DNA of 7,043 bases. Origin: an uncultured Prevotella sp. (GTDB lineage: Bacteria; Bacteroidota; Bacteroidia; Bacteroidales; Bacteroidaceae). The position numbers and the translations under genes are program-made. Shown here piece after piece: positions 1 through 4,952 of this stretch (positions are counted from its first letter, which is position 1; every line of letters starts with the position of its first letter). The DNA is taken from NCBI GenBank assembly GCA_946055365.1, contig CAMGFM010000066.1, positions 1-7,043 of the forward strand, in the 5' to 3' direction. The notes beneath the pieces were generated by a model. It did not search any database. It was not told the DNA's origin and saw only the letters and a list, made by a program, of their open reading frames with translations.

Positions 1-369
1 GAATCTGTCACGATGGGGGTAGTGAACATATATGTGAAAATGCCAGTGTCCGCCGCTGTAAGTCATGGGCTTGTAGAAGTAAGGCGTGTTGCGGTAGATG
101 TCATACTGCCATTTGAACAACACATACTCAAGGTCGGCATTTCTGTATCTCCATGCGTTGCCATAAATCCTGCCCGTGGGTGTGGCTGCAAGCATATAGT
201 CAAGATTGATTTCGTAGACTGCGTCATACTGATCCATGCTGAGGTTTAGCTCGTATGCCATCTTGTCCGTGAGGAAGAGGGCGTGGTCACGTGCCTGTGT
301 ATAGTCCATGGCCATTGCCGAGATGTGTAGTGCGAGGAGCGTCACCATGAGGTATAGTTTCCTTTTCAT
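1..369 (-). CDS. Exported Tyr/His-rich protein of unknown function, partial (N-terminal 123 residues)
   Basis: An open frame runs from ATG at 367-369 leftwards off the window edge without a stop, giving 123 visible residues. Residues 1-20 form a Sec signal peptide: MKRK, then a hydrophobic stretch (LYLMVTLLALHISAMA) with probable cleavage after Ala20. There is no lipobox cysteine, so the product is probably periplasmic or outer-membrane associated. The mature part begins MDYTQARDHALFLTDKM and is rich in Tyr, His, Trp and Asp; near the edge it reads GGHWHFHIYVHYPHRDRF. The phrase YELNLSMDQYDAVYEINLDY resembles small uncharacterised Bacteroidales proteins I recall, but I cannot name a family. 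No catalytic motif is visible. There is no strong Shine-Dalgarno site, as is normal for Bacteroidetes. The start is supported by the signal peptide directly after it. Function unknown; coding status fairly secure. Confidence 0.8.
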   Translation of the reverse strand, partial: MKRKLYLMVTLLALHISAMAMDYTQARDHALFLTDKMAYELNLSMDQYDAVYEINLDYMLAATPTGRIYGNAWRYRNADLEYVLFKWQYDIYRNTPYFYKPMTYSGGHWHFHIYVHYPHRDRF

Positions 370-577
370 AGCTGTCTTTTGTTTTGAATGTTAATAATCA
401 AGTTATAATGTAAGGCTTTTCCTGTCCTTGTCGCTCATTGTGCGGATGATTGCAGGCGTGGCTTCGGGTGCGTGTGTCGCTGTTCGGCCTCACTTTGTCT
501 TGCCGCTTGGGGTGTTTTACATTGATGTTTCGTTTACTTATATTAATGGGTGCTTGTGTGCAAATATTGCTTTTGCC

Positions 578-611
578 CATGCCTGTTTATGATTTATTTA
601 GAATAGGCATG
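578..611. promoter_or_regulatory. Inverted repeat, 10-bp arms
   Basis: CATGCCTGTT (578-587) and AATAGGCATG (602-611) pair at 9 of 10 positions around a 14-nt AT-rich centre. No T-run follows on either strand, so it is not a typical intrinsic terminator. It could be a dyad binding site or a hairpin in a leader transcript. Its role is unknown. Confidence 0.4.
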
Positions 612-657
612 TCAAACATTAAAAAGCATTATCCTCCATCCGTGCGCAATCTGTCCG

Positions 658-673
658 TTGCAAACGTTTACAA
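658..673. promoter_or_regulatory. LacI-family operator-like palindrome upstream of the GH97 gene
   Basis: TTGCAAACGTTTACAA is a 16-bp palindrome centred on CG (665/666), with only one mismatched symmetric pair (C661/A670). Central CG plus AAAC/GTTT half-sites is the classic pattern of LacI/GalR-family operators, including CcpA- and PurR-type sites. It lies about 150 bp upstream of the alpha-glucosidase start, inside the divergent intergenic region. A sugar-responsive LacI-type regulator controlling the GH97 gene, and perhaps the divergent gene, is inferred. No regulator gene is in the window. Confidence 0.5.
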
Positions 674-824
674 TATAATATGTATATAAAAAACTCTAAT
701 GCGATGGCTGTTATGGATAATTATGGCTAATTTCGCAGCGTCATCAGGCAGCGGTCTGTGTGCCGTCTATGACAGATAATTAAGAACCTATTATAAAAAA
801 ATCCCAAAACACCAATCACACATC

Positions 825-2963
825 ATGAACATCAGGCAGCTTTTATCCCTGCTCGCGCTTTCGCCGGCGTTGGCTGCTGCACAGACAGTCAGCTCTCCCG
901 ACGGCAATGTGTCGCTCACGTTCTCGCTGGACGGCAACGGCCGTCCCACCTATGAGATGTCTTACAAAGGCAAACAAGTAATCAAACCCTCTCGTCTTGG
1001 CCTTGAGCTCGCCAAAGACAAACATGCGTCAAACGCCATGCAGGAGACCGACCTCATGGAGGGCTTCACTAAGGTGAGCCACAACACCTCTTCCTTTGAC
1101 GAGACATGGACTCCCGTGTGGGGAGAGACCAAGACCATACGCAACAACTACAATGAGCTGGAGGTCACGCTCAACCAGGCTTCCTCCAACCGCGACATAC
1201 GGCTCCGTTTCCGTGTCTATGACTATGGCATGGGCCTCAGATACGAGTTCCCGCAGCAGTCTACGCTCAACTACTTTGTCATTAAGGAAGAGCGCACGCA
1301 ATTTGCCATGACTGGCAACCACACCGCCTACTGGATACCCGGCGATTATGACACGCAGGAGTACGAGTATCAGATTACGCCGCTCACAGGCATAAGCGAG
1401 GTGATACGCAAAAACCGCGAGAGCTATGGCAGCAATTCTTCCACAACCGTCTTCTCCGACACGGGCGTGCAGACTTCGTTGCAGATGAAGACTGCCGACG
1501 GACTCTATATCAACATCCATGAGGCGGCATGTATAGACTATCCCACCATGCACCTCAACCTTGACGAGAGCAACCTCGTGTTTGAGTCATGGCTGACACC
1601 CGACGCTGTGGGCAGAAAGGGCTTCATACAGACCCCATTCAACACTCCTTGGCGCACCGTTCTCGTGAGTGACGACGCACGAGACATGCTCTCCTGCAAG
1701 CTCACGCTCAACCTTAACGAGCCTTGCAAGATAGAAGACACGTCGTGGATACACCCCACGAAATATTGCGGCGTGTGGTGGAACATGATAGTAGGCACAA
1801 GAACATGGAGCTATACGGACGATCTGCCCTCTGTGAGGCTTGGAGACACCGACTATAGCAAGTGCAAGCCCAACGGAAAGCACGGCGCAACCACCGCAGA
1901 GGTGAAACGCTACATCGACTTTGCCGCCGCCAACGGCCTGCAGCAGGTGCTTGTGGAGGGCTGGAACGAGGGTTGGGAGGACTGGTTTGGCCACCAGAAG
2001 CTCGATGTGTTTGACTTTGTGACCCCTTATCCCGACTTTGACATCAAGTATCTCAACGACTATGCCCACTCCAAGGGCGTAAAGCTCATGATGCACCACG
2101 AGACTTCTTCGTCCGCGCTCAACTATGAGCGTCATCTCGAGGAGGCTTTTGACCTCATGAACCGCTATGGCTATGACGCGGTGAAGACTGGCTATGTGGG
2201 CGACATCATTCCGCGAGGCGAATATCACTACTCGCAGCTCATGAACAACCACTACCAGCGTGTCGTGGAGACCGCGGCAAAGCACCACATCATGGTCAAC
2301 GCCCACGAGGCCACACGCCCCACGGGCATCTGCCGCACATGGCCCAACCTCGTGGGCAACGAGAGCGCGCGCGGCACGGAATATGAGGCCTTTGGAGGCT
2401 CTGTGCCCTATCACACGGTGATGCTCCCGTTCACGCGACTGCAAGGCGGACCGATGGACTACACTCCTGGCATATTCGAGACAAGGCTCTCGGAGTGGAG
2501 CGACAACCCCTCCTATGTGCATACTACGCTCTGCGGACAGCTCTCGCTCTATCTCGTCATGTACAGTCCGCTGCAAATGGCTGCCGACCTGCCCGAACAC
2601 TATGCCAAATATGACGATGCCTTCCAGTTCATACGCGACGTGGCATGTGACTGGGACGACTCCAAATATCTCGAGGCTGAGCCTGCCGAATATATCACCG
2701 TGGCGCGTAAGGCCAAAGGCACAGACGACTGGTTCGTTGGAGGCAAGACAAACGAGGCGCGCCGCACAGTCGTGAAGCTCGATTTTCTCGACAAGGGTGC
2801 AAAGTATGACTGTGCCATCTATCAGGACGCTCCCGATGCCGACTATGAACACAACCCCAAGGCCTATGACATCGTCCACAAGAGGGTGAAGGCAGGCGAT
2901 GTGCTGAAAATATGGCAGGCACGAGGCGGCGGATTTGCCGTTTCGTTGAAGAAAATCAAGTGA
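825..2963 (+). CDS. GH97 alpha-glucosidase, SusB-like (inverting type), periplasmic
   Basis: The 712-residue product has a signal peptide (residues 1 to about 19, MNIRQLLSLLALSPALAAA, no lipobox), pointing to the periplasm. The order matches GH97: N-terminal beta-sandwich (about 21-300), catalytic (beta/alpha)8 barrel (about 310-605), C-terminal beta-domain (about 610-712). Catalytic blocks are visible: MMHHETS with Glu426, VNAHEATRPTGICRTWPN with Glu495, GNESARGTEYE with Glu513 and Glu519. From memory of Bacteroides thetaiotaomicron SusB (738 residues), Glu426, Glu495 and Glu519 align at a constant offset of 13 with its bases Glu439 and Glu508 and acid Glu532, and Glu513 with the Ca2+ ligand Glu526. 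The glutamate bases indicate the inverting alpha-glucosidase subgroup rather than the Asp-nucleophile retaining alpha-galactosidases. Expected role: release of glucose from alpha-linked glucans or oligosaccharides. No susC/susD-like genes adjoin it; it appears monocistronic, with its own terminator. Family assignment is very secure; the exact linkage preference is not. Confidence 0.96.
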   Translation: MNIRQLLSLLALSPALAAAQTVSSPDGNVSLTFSLDGNGRPTYEMSYKGKQVIKPSRLGLELAKDKHASNAMQETDLMEGFTKVSHNTSSFDETWTPVWGETKTIRNNYNELEVTLNQASSNRDIRLRFRVYDYGMGLRYEFPQQSTLNYFVIKEERTQFAMTGNHTAYWIPGDYDTQEYEYQITPLTGISEVIRKNRESYGSNSSTTVFSDTGVQTSLQMKTADGLYINIHEAACIDYPTMHLNLDESNLVFESWLTPDAVGRKGFIQTPFNTPWRTVLVSDDARDMLSCKLTLNLNEPCKIEDTSWIHPTKYCGVWWNMIVGTRTWSYTDDLPSVRLGDTDYSKCKPNGKHGATTAEVKRYIDFAAANGLQQVLVEGWNEGWEDWFGHQKLDVFDFVTPYPDFDIKYLNDYAHSKGVKLMMHHETSSSALNYERHLEEAFDLMNRYGYDAVKTGYVGDIIPRGEYHYSQLMNNHYQRVVETAAKHHIMVNAHEATRPTGICRTWPNLVGNESARGTEYEAFGGSVPYHTVMLPFTRLQGGPMDYTPGIFETRLSEWSDNPSYVHTTLCGQLSLYLVMYSPLQMAADLPEHYAKYDDAFQFIRDVACDWDDSKYLEAEPAEYITVARKAKGTDDWFVGGKTNEARRTVVKLDFLDKGAKYDCAIYQDAPDADYEHNPKAYDIVHKRVKAGDVLKIWQARGGGFAVSLKKIK

Positions 2964-3037
2964 TTTGCGTGGCATAACGGCTGCCGGCATGGCTTGTGAG
3001 TGCCATACGGCGGACATATAAACGGCCATACAATAAA

Positions 3038-3107
3038 ATACACGCAAAAAAAAGACACCAGAGAATGACGCTTTTCGCGCTCCTCTCGGTGTCTTTTTTG
3101 CGTGTAT
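3038..3107. terminator. Long bidirectional intrinsic terminator after the GH97 gene
   Basis: Left arm ATACACGC (3038-3045), A8 (3046-3053), GACACC (3054-3059); right arm GGTGTC (3088-3093), T6 (3094-3099), GCGTGTAT (3100-3107). GAG (3061-3063) can also pair with CTC (3085-3087). The inner hairpin is followed by T6 on the plus strand and T8 on the minus strand, so it can stop transcription both from the GH97 gene and from the converging lipoprotein gene. The outer 8-bp arms close it into an unusually long stem. Confidence 0.9.
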
Positions 3108-3147
3108 AACGGGTGTTTTGATTGGCGCGCCTCGCATTGTGGGTGTC

Positions 3148-3245
3148 AAAGTGCCACTTTGCTGCATGTCAAGTGCCACTTGGCGTTCATAGAGTGCCAC
3201 TTGGCGTTCATGAAGTGCCGCTTTATTATCGTCAAAGAGCCGCTT
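3148..3245 (+). repeat. Array A: five 13-bp near-palindromic cores every 21-22 bp
   Basis: The core is AAAGTGCCACTTT, a perfect 13-bp dyad around a single central C in the first copy. The central heptamers are GTGCCAC (3151-3157), GTGCCAC (3173-3179), GTGCCAC (3194-3200), GTGCCGC (3215-3221) and GAGCCGC (3237-3243). Start-to-start distances are 22, 21, 21 and 22 bp. Spacers vary, but those after copies 2 and 3 share GGCGTTCAT, suggesting local duplication of a 21-bp unit. The array lies between the GH97 terminator and the stop of the converging lipoprotein gene, hence in that gene's 3' untranslated region. A 21-bp step is two helical turns, so the cores would face one side of the DNA. The repeat-to-repeat distance is far too short for a CRISPR. 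Function unknown. Confidence 0.85.
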
Positions 3246-3297
3246 GTCGCATGTCGGTCGTCGCCTGCCCGTCTTGTGTGGAGGCTTTGTCTTGGTC

Positions 3298-3987
3298 CTA
3301 TCTTCTTCTCAGTGCGAGAGGCAGGTCGCTGTCTGTGCGTGCCATGCCGTTTGCCGAGCCATAGGCAGGGGCTTTGTCCTTGGGCGTGGTGTCTGTGCCA
3401 GATGTCGTGGTGTCGCTTTTGCCTGCGGCGTTGGCCCTTGACACTCGTGAGCAGTCAAAGAAAAGATACTCATCGTTGTTTACTCCCTCCATCACGCCTG
3501 AGAAATAGTAGTTGTCAAGTGAGAAACCCGAATACTCGGAGTGGCCTCGATAGTCAAGCACAAAGGTGTAGCCGCTGTCATACTTGACGTGTATGTTGCC
3601 CGAGCGCGGGTCTATATACCATTGGAAGTTGAGATTTTGCGACTCGTTGCCTATCCAGTCCAACTCATATCCGCGTCCGTTGAGCGAGCGGCGGTCATAC
3701 TGCACGAAAGTAAACTCCACGTTCATCTTCACGCGCTCCCTGTGGCCATAGTCGTTGGTATATTCGTTGATGAGCGTGCCTCGCCAGCAGCCGTTAAGGG
3801 TCTGTGCCATGGCGGTGAGCTGGTCTGTGCCATAGTTGAACTTGTCGTTATACCAGTCATAGTCGTCATACCACTCCTCATAGTAGTCATAATAGTCCCA
3901 GTAATGGTCTTCATCACATGAGGTGAATGTCAGTCCTGCCGCCAGCAGGGCGCAAAATAGGGTGAGTCTGTAGAATGTCCTTTTCAT
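3298..3987 (-). CDS. Acidic Tyr-rich lipoprotein of unknown function, probably surface-exposed
   Basis: The 229-residue product starts MKRTFYRLTLFCALLAAGLTFTSC: a basic start, a hydrophobic core and a permissive Bacteroidetes lipobox ending at Cys24. The Asp-Glu-Asp run directly after the cysteine resembles the acidic lipoprotein export signal known from Bacteroidetes, which favours outer-membrane surface display. Residues 28-50 are an extreme Tyr/Trp/Asp/Glu stretch (YWDYYDYYEEWYDDYDWY). Residues about 55-180 look like a compact beta-rich domain (NGCWRGTLINEY, NVEFTFVQYD, NGRGYELDWIGNE, FQWYIDPRSGNIHVKYD, FSGVMEGVNNDEYLFFDCSR). The tail from about 185 is Ser/Thr/Asp/Pro-rich, likely disordered, and ends in RRR. 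I recall similar uncharacterised Bacteroidales lipoproteins but no named family. The ATG at 3985-3987 directly precedes the signal peptide and is served by the promoter at 4043-4073. Function unknown; coding status and localisation well supported. Confidence 0.88.
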   Translation of the reverse strand: MKRTFYRLTLFCALLAAGLTFTSCDEDHYWDYYDYYEEWYDDYDWYNDKFNYGTDQLTAMAQTLNGCWRGTLINEYTNDYGHRERVKMNVEFTFVQYDRRSLNGRGYELDWIGNESQNLNFQWYIDPRSGNIHVKYDSGYTFVLDYRGHSEYSGFSLDNYYFSGVMEGVNNDEYLFFDCSRVSRANAAGKSDTTTSGTDTTPKDKAPAYGSANGMARTDSDLPLALRRR

Positions 3988-4042
3988 AGCGTTACTGTTT
4001 TTTTGTTTTACAAATATTCATGTGCGCATCACGCAACGGCTG

Positions 4043-4073
4043 CAAATTTAAGCATAAAAATACAAACGGCAAA
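4043..4073 (-). promoter_or_regulatory. Bacteroidetes-type promoter for the lipoprotein gene
   Basis: On the minus strand the -33 box TTTG (complement of CAAA at 4070-4073) is followed after 19 bp by the -7 box TAAATTTG (complement of 4043-4050), matching the TTTG-N19-TAnnTTTG consensus. Transcription would begin about 50 nt before the lipoprotein start codon at 3987. A second overlapping -7 match, TACGTTTG (4070-4077), lacks an upstream TTTG. Confidence 0.7.
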
Positions 4074-4105
4074 CGTATAAACTTTATTTAAGAATGTCGT
4101 GAACG

Positions 4106-4134
4106 TTGTTTTCCATTTATTATTCGTATCTTTG
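4106..4134 (+). promoter_or_regulatory. Promoter P1 of the peroxidase-trxB operon
   Basis: The -7 box TATCTTTG (4127-4134) fits the Bacteroidetes TAnnTTTG consensus exactly. A -33-like TTG (4106-4108, context GTTG) stands 18 bp upstream. It is divergent from the lipoprotein promoter, whose -33 box ends only 33 bp to the left. This copy sits at the first edge of the 65-bp repeat, and its -33 lies in unique sequence. Confidence 0.65.
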
Positions 4135-4155
4135 CAGAAGATAGGCTGCGGCTCG

Positions 4156-4178
4156 GCAATCAGAGCAAGCTCTATTGC
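4156..4178 (+). promoter_or_regulatory. Inverted repeat (hairpin or dyad) inside repeat copy 1
   Basis: GCAAT (4156-4160), bulged C4161, AGAGC (4162-4166), AA, GCTCT (4169-4173), ATTGC (4174-4178) form ten pairs. In RNA it would fold with a slightly opened loop. Copy 2 (4221-4243) keeps the structure except for one C mismatch at 4238. It would lie in the leader of transcripts from P1. Confidence 0.5.
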
Positions 4179-4191
4179 GCTCGCCTTGCAC

Positions 4192-4199
4192 TATCTTTG
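4192..4199 (+). promoter_or_regulatory. Candidate promoter P2 (-7 box in repeat copy 2)
   Basis: TATCTTTG is a perfect -7 box, but the position 19 bp upstream (4169-4172, GCTC) is not TTTG-like. The nearest TTG (4175-4177) is too close. Activity is uncertain. Confidence 0.4.
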
Positions 4200-4256
4200 C
4201 AGAAGATAGGCTGCGGCTCGGCAATCAGAGCAAGCTCCATTGCGCTCACCTTGCAC

Positions 4257-4264
4257 TATCTTTG
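4257..4264 (+). promoter_or_regulatory. Candidate promoter P3 (-7 box in partial repeat copy 3)
   Basis: TATCTTTG again matches the -7 consensus and is the copy closest to the peroxidase gene, which would give a leader of about 85 nt. As with P2, no good -33 box is visible at the usual distance. Confidence 0.4.
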
Positions 4265-4345
4265 CAGAAGATGGGCTGCGTTGCAGTCAGACAAAACAGT
4301 ATTAAAGGACGAGAGAAGGAAATATACAAACAACATAAAACTCAT

Positions 4346-4350
4346 AAGGA
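4346..4350 (+). promoter_or_regulatory. Ribosome binding site fixing the peroxidase start
   Basis: AAGGA followed by AAAG precedes ATG 4355. The reading frame stays open upstream through the 65-bp repeats (to about 4175), so this site, together with the family N-terminus (MKTVYDFSVKD), identifies the real start. Confidence 0.6.
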
Positions 4351-4354
4351 AAAG

Positions 4355-4903
4355 ATGAAAACCGTTTATGATTTTTCCGTAAAGGACAGAAAAGGAAAAG
4401 ACGTATCGCTGAAAGAGTATGCCAATGAGGTGCTTCTCATTGTGAATACTGCAACAAAATGCGGCTTTACACCGCAGTATGAGGAGCTTGAAAAGTTGTA
4501 TGAGAAATATCATTCTCGGTGTTTTGAAGTGCTTGACTTCCCCTGCAACCAGTTCGGACAGCAGGCCCCTGGCACCGACGAGAGCATACACCAGTTCTGC
4601 AAGCTGACTTACGGCACCGAGTTTCCGCGTTTCAAGAAGCTCAAGGTCAACGGCGACGATGCCGACGAGCTTTACAAGTTTCTTAAGGAGCAGAAGGGAT
4701 TTGCAGGATTTGACCCCGAGCACAAGCTCACACACATACTCGAGGAGATACTCGGCAACGAGAACCCCGACTATGCGCAGTCGCCCGACATCAAGTGGAA
4801 CTTCACCAAGTTTCTCATCAACAAGCGCGGCATGGTAGTGGCAAGGTTTGAGCCGACAGAGAAGATAGAAAACATTGCCAAGCAGATAGAACAGCTCCTT
4901 TGA
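4355..4903 (+). CDS. gpx: Glutathione peroxidase-family thiol peroxidase (Cys type)
   Basis: The 182-residue product has the usual length of bacterial GPx-like proteins and a thioredoxin fold, with no signal peptide, so it is cytoplasmic. It reduces hydrogen peroxide or organic hydroperoxides. The catalytic tetrad is visible: Cys36 in NTATKCGFTPQY (cysteine, not selenocysteine), Gln70 in FPCNQFGQQAPGT, and Trp148-Asn149 in KWNFTKFLI. Cys82 (HQFCKLTYGTEFP) lies where thioredoxin-dependent GPx members carry their resolving cysteine, 46 residues after the peroxidatic one. By inference thioredoxin rather than glutathione is the reductant, which fits trxB 49 bp downstream. The upstream open frame is rejected because it translates the repeats. 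Transcription is probably from P1 and perhaps P2/P3. Family secure; natural reductant inferred. Confidence 0.95.
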   Translation: MKTVYDFSVKDRKGKDVSLKEYANEVLLIVNTATKCGFTPQYEELEKLYEKYHSRCFEVLDFPCNQFGQQAPGTDESIHQFCKLTYGTEFPRFKKLKVNGDDADELYKFLKEQKGFAGFDPEHKLTHILEEILGNENPDYAQSPDIKWNFTKFLINKRGMVVARFEPTEKIENIAKQIEQLL

Positions 4904-4909
4904 GAGGGC

Positions 4910-4922
4910 TGTCGTCACGACA
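4910..4922. promoter_or_regulatory. 13-bp perfect dyad in the peroxidase-trxB gap
   Basis: TGTCGTCACGACA is a perfect odd palindrome around C4916, located 7 nt after the peroxidase stop. As RNA it makes a 5-bp stem (TGTCG/CGACA) with a TCA loop. No T-run follows, so it does not look like a terminator. It could be an operator or a processing hairpin between the two genes. Confidence 0.4.
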
Positions 4923-4952
4923 ATATAATAACAAGCAAAACCCATTGAAGAC

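Larger units (their letters stand above)
370..824. other. Divergent intergenic region (455 bp), no credible gene
   Basis: This gap separates the minus-strand exported protein from the plus-strand GH97 gene, so it should hold promoters for both. Two short open frames (398-580 minus, 450-689 plus) overlap each other, have no recognisable product and look like chance. The right half (about 580-820) is AT-rich. I found no perfect TAnnTTTG box on either strand. The nearest plus-strand candidate is TAATTTCG at 728-735, one base off consensus and with no good TTTG about 19 bp upstream, so the GH97 promoter is not pinned down. The clear structures are the inverted repeat at 578-611 and the palindrome at 658-673, listed separately. 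Confidence 0.7.
4127..4280 (+). repeat. 65-bp tandem repeat: two full copies and a partial third, each with a -7 box
   Basis: Copy 1 is 4127-4191, copy 2 is 4192-4256, and copy 3 begins at 4257 and loses similarity after about 4280. The full copies differ at only two positions seen by eye (T4173/C4238 and G4183/A4248). Each copy opens with TATCTTTGCAGAAGATAGG, in which the -7 box sits inside a dyad (CTATCTT-TGCAG-AAGATAG in copy 2). The middle of each copy is a second inverted repeat (4156-4178 in copy 1). The array lies entirely between the operon's P1 promoter and its first gene, so it lengthens the leader or adds promoters. From memory, similar GC-rich elements ending in CTTGCACTATCTTTGCA are dispersed in Prevotella genomes; I could not check this. 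Confidence 0.85.

Noticed and set aside
398..689. Two small overlapping open frames in the left intergenic region (398-580 minus, 450-689 plus).
   Set aside because: They have no signal peptide, domain or ribosome site, lie in opposite directions over the same DNA, and cover likely regulatory sequence.
1587..3200. A 537-codon open frame on the minus strand, antisense to the GH97 gene and its terminator.
   Set aside because: It lies opposite a certain GH97 gene, runs through the terminator hairpin and array A, and has no recognisable domain. Such frames arise from the codon bias of the sense gene.
3148..3245. Array A considered as a CRISPR array.
   Set aside because: Repeats of about 13 bp with spacers of about 9 bp are far below CRISPR dimensions, spacers are partly duplicated, and no cas genes are present.
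3102..3587. Plus-strand frames over array A giving heptapeptide repeats (VPLGVHR, VPLGVHE).
   Set aside because: The seven-residue pattern is only the 21-bp DNA period read in frame. Two 22-bp steps break it, and the frames run into the antisense of the lipoprotein gene.
4151..4157. The GCGGCTC string in the 65-bp repeat (starting at 4149) as a further array core (GAGCCGC on the minus strand).
   Set aside because: The flanking AAA/TTT bases of the core are missing and there is no 21-22 bp repetition, so the seven-base match is probably chance.
4175..4354. In-frame N-terminal extension of the peroxidase through the 65-bp repeats.
   Set aside because: The extension translates repeat DNA and the leader, is foreign to the family, and a good ribosome site precedes ATG 4355.
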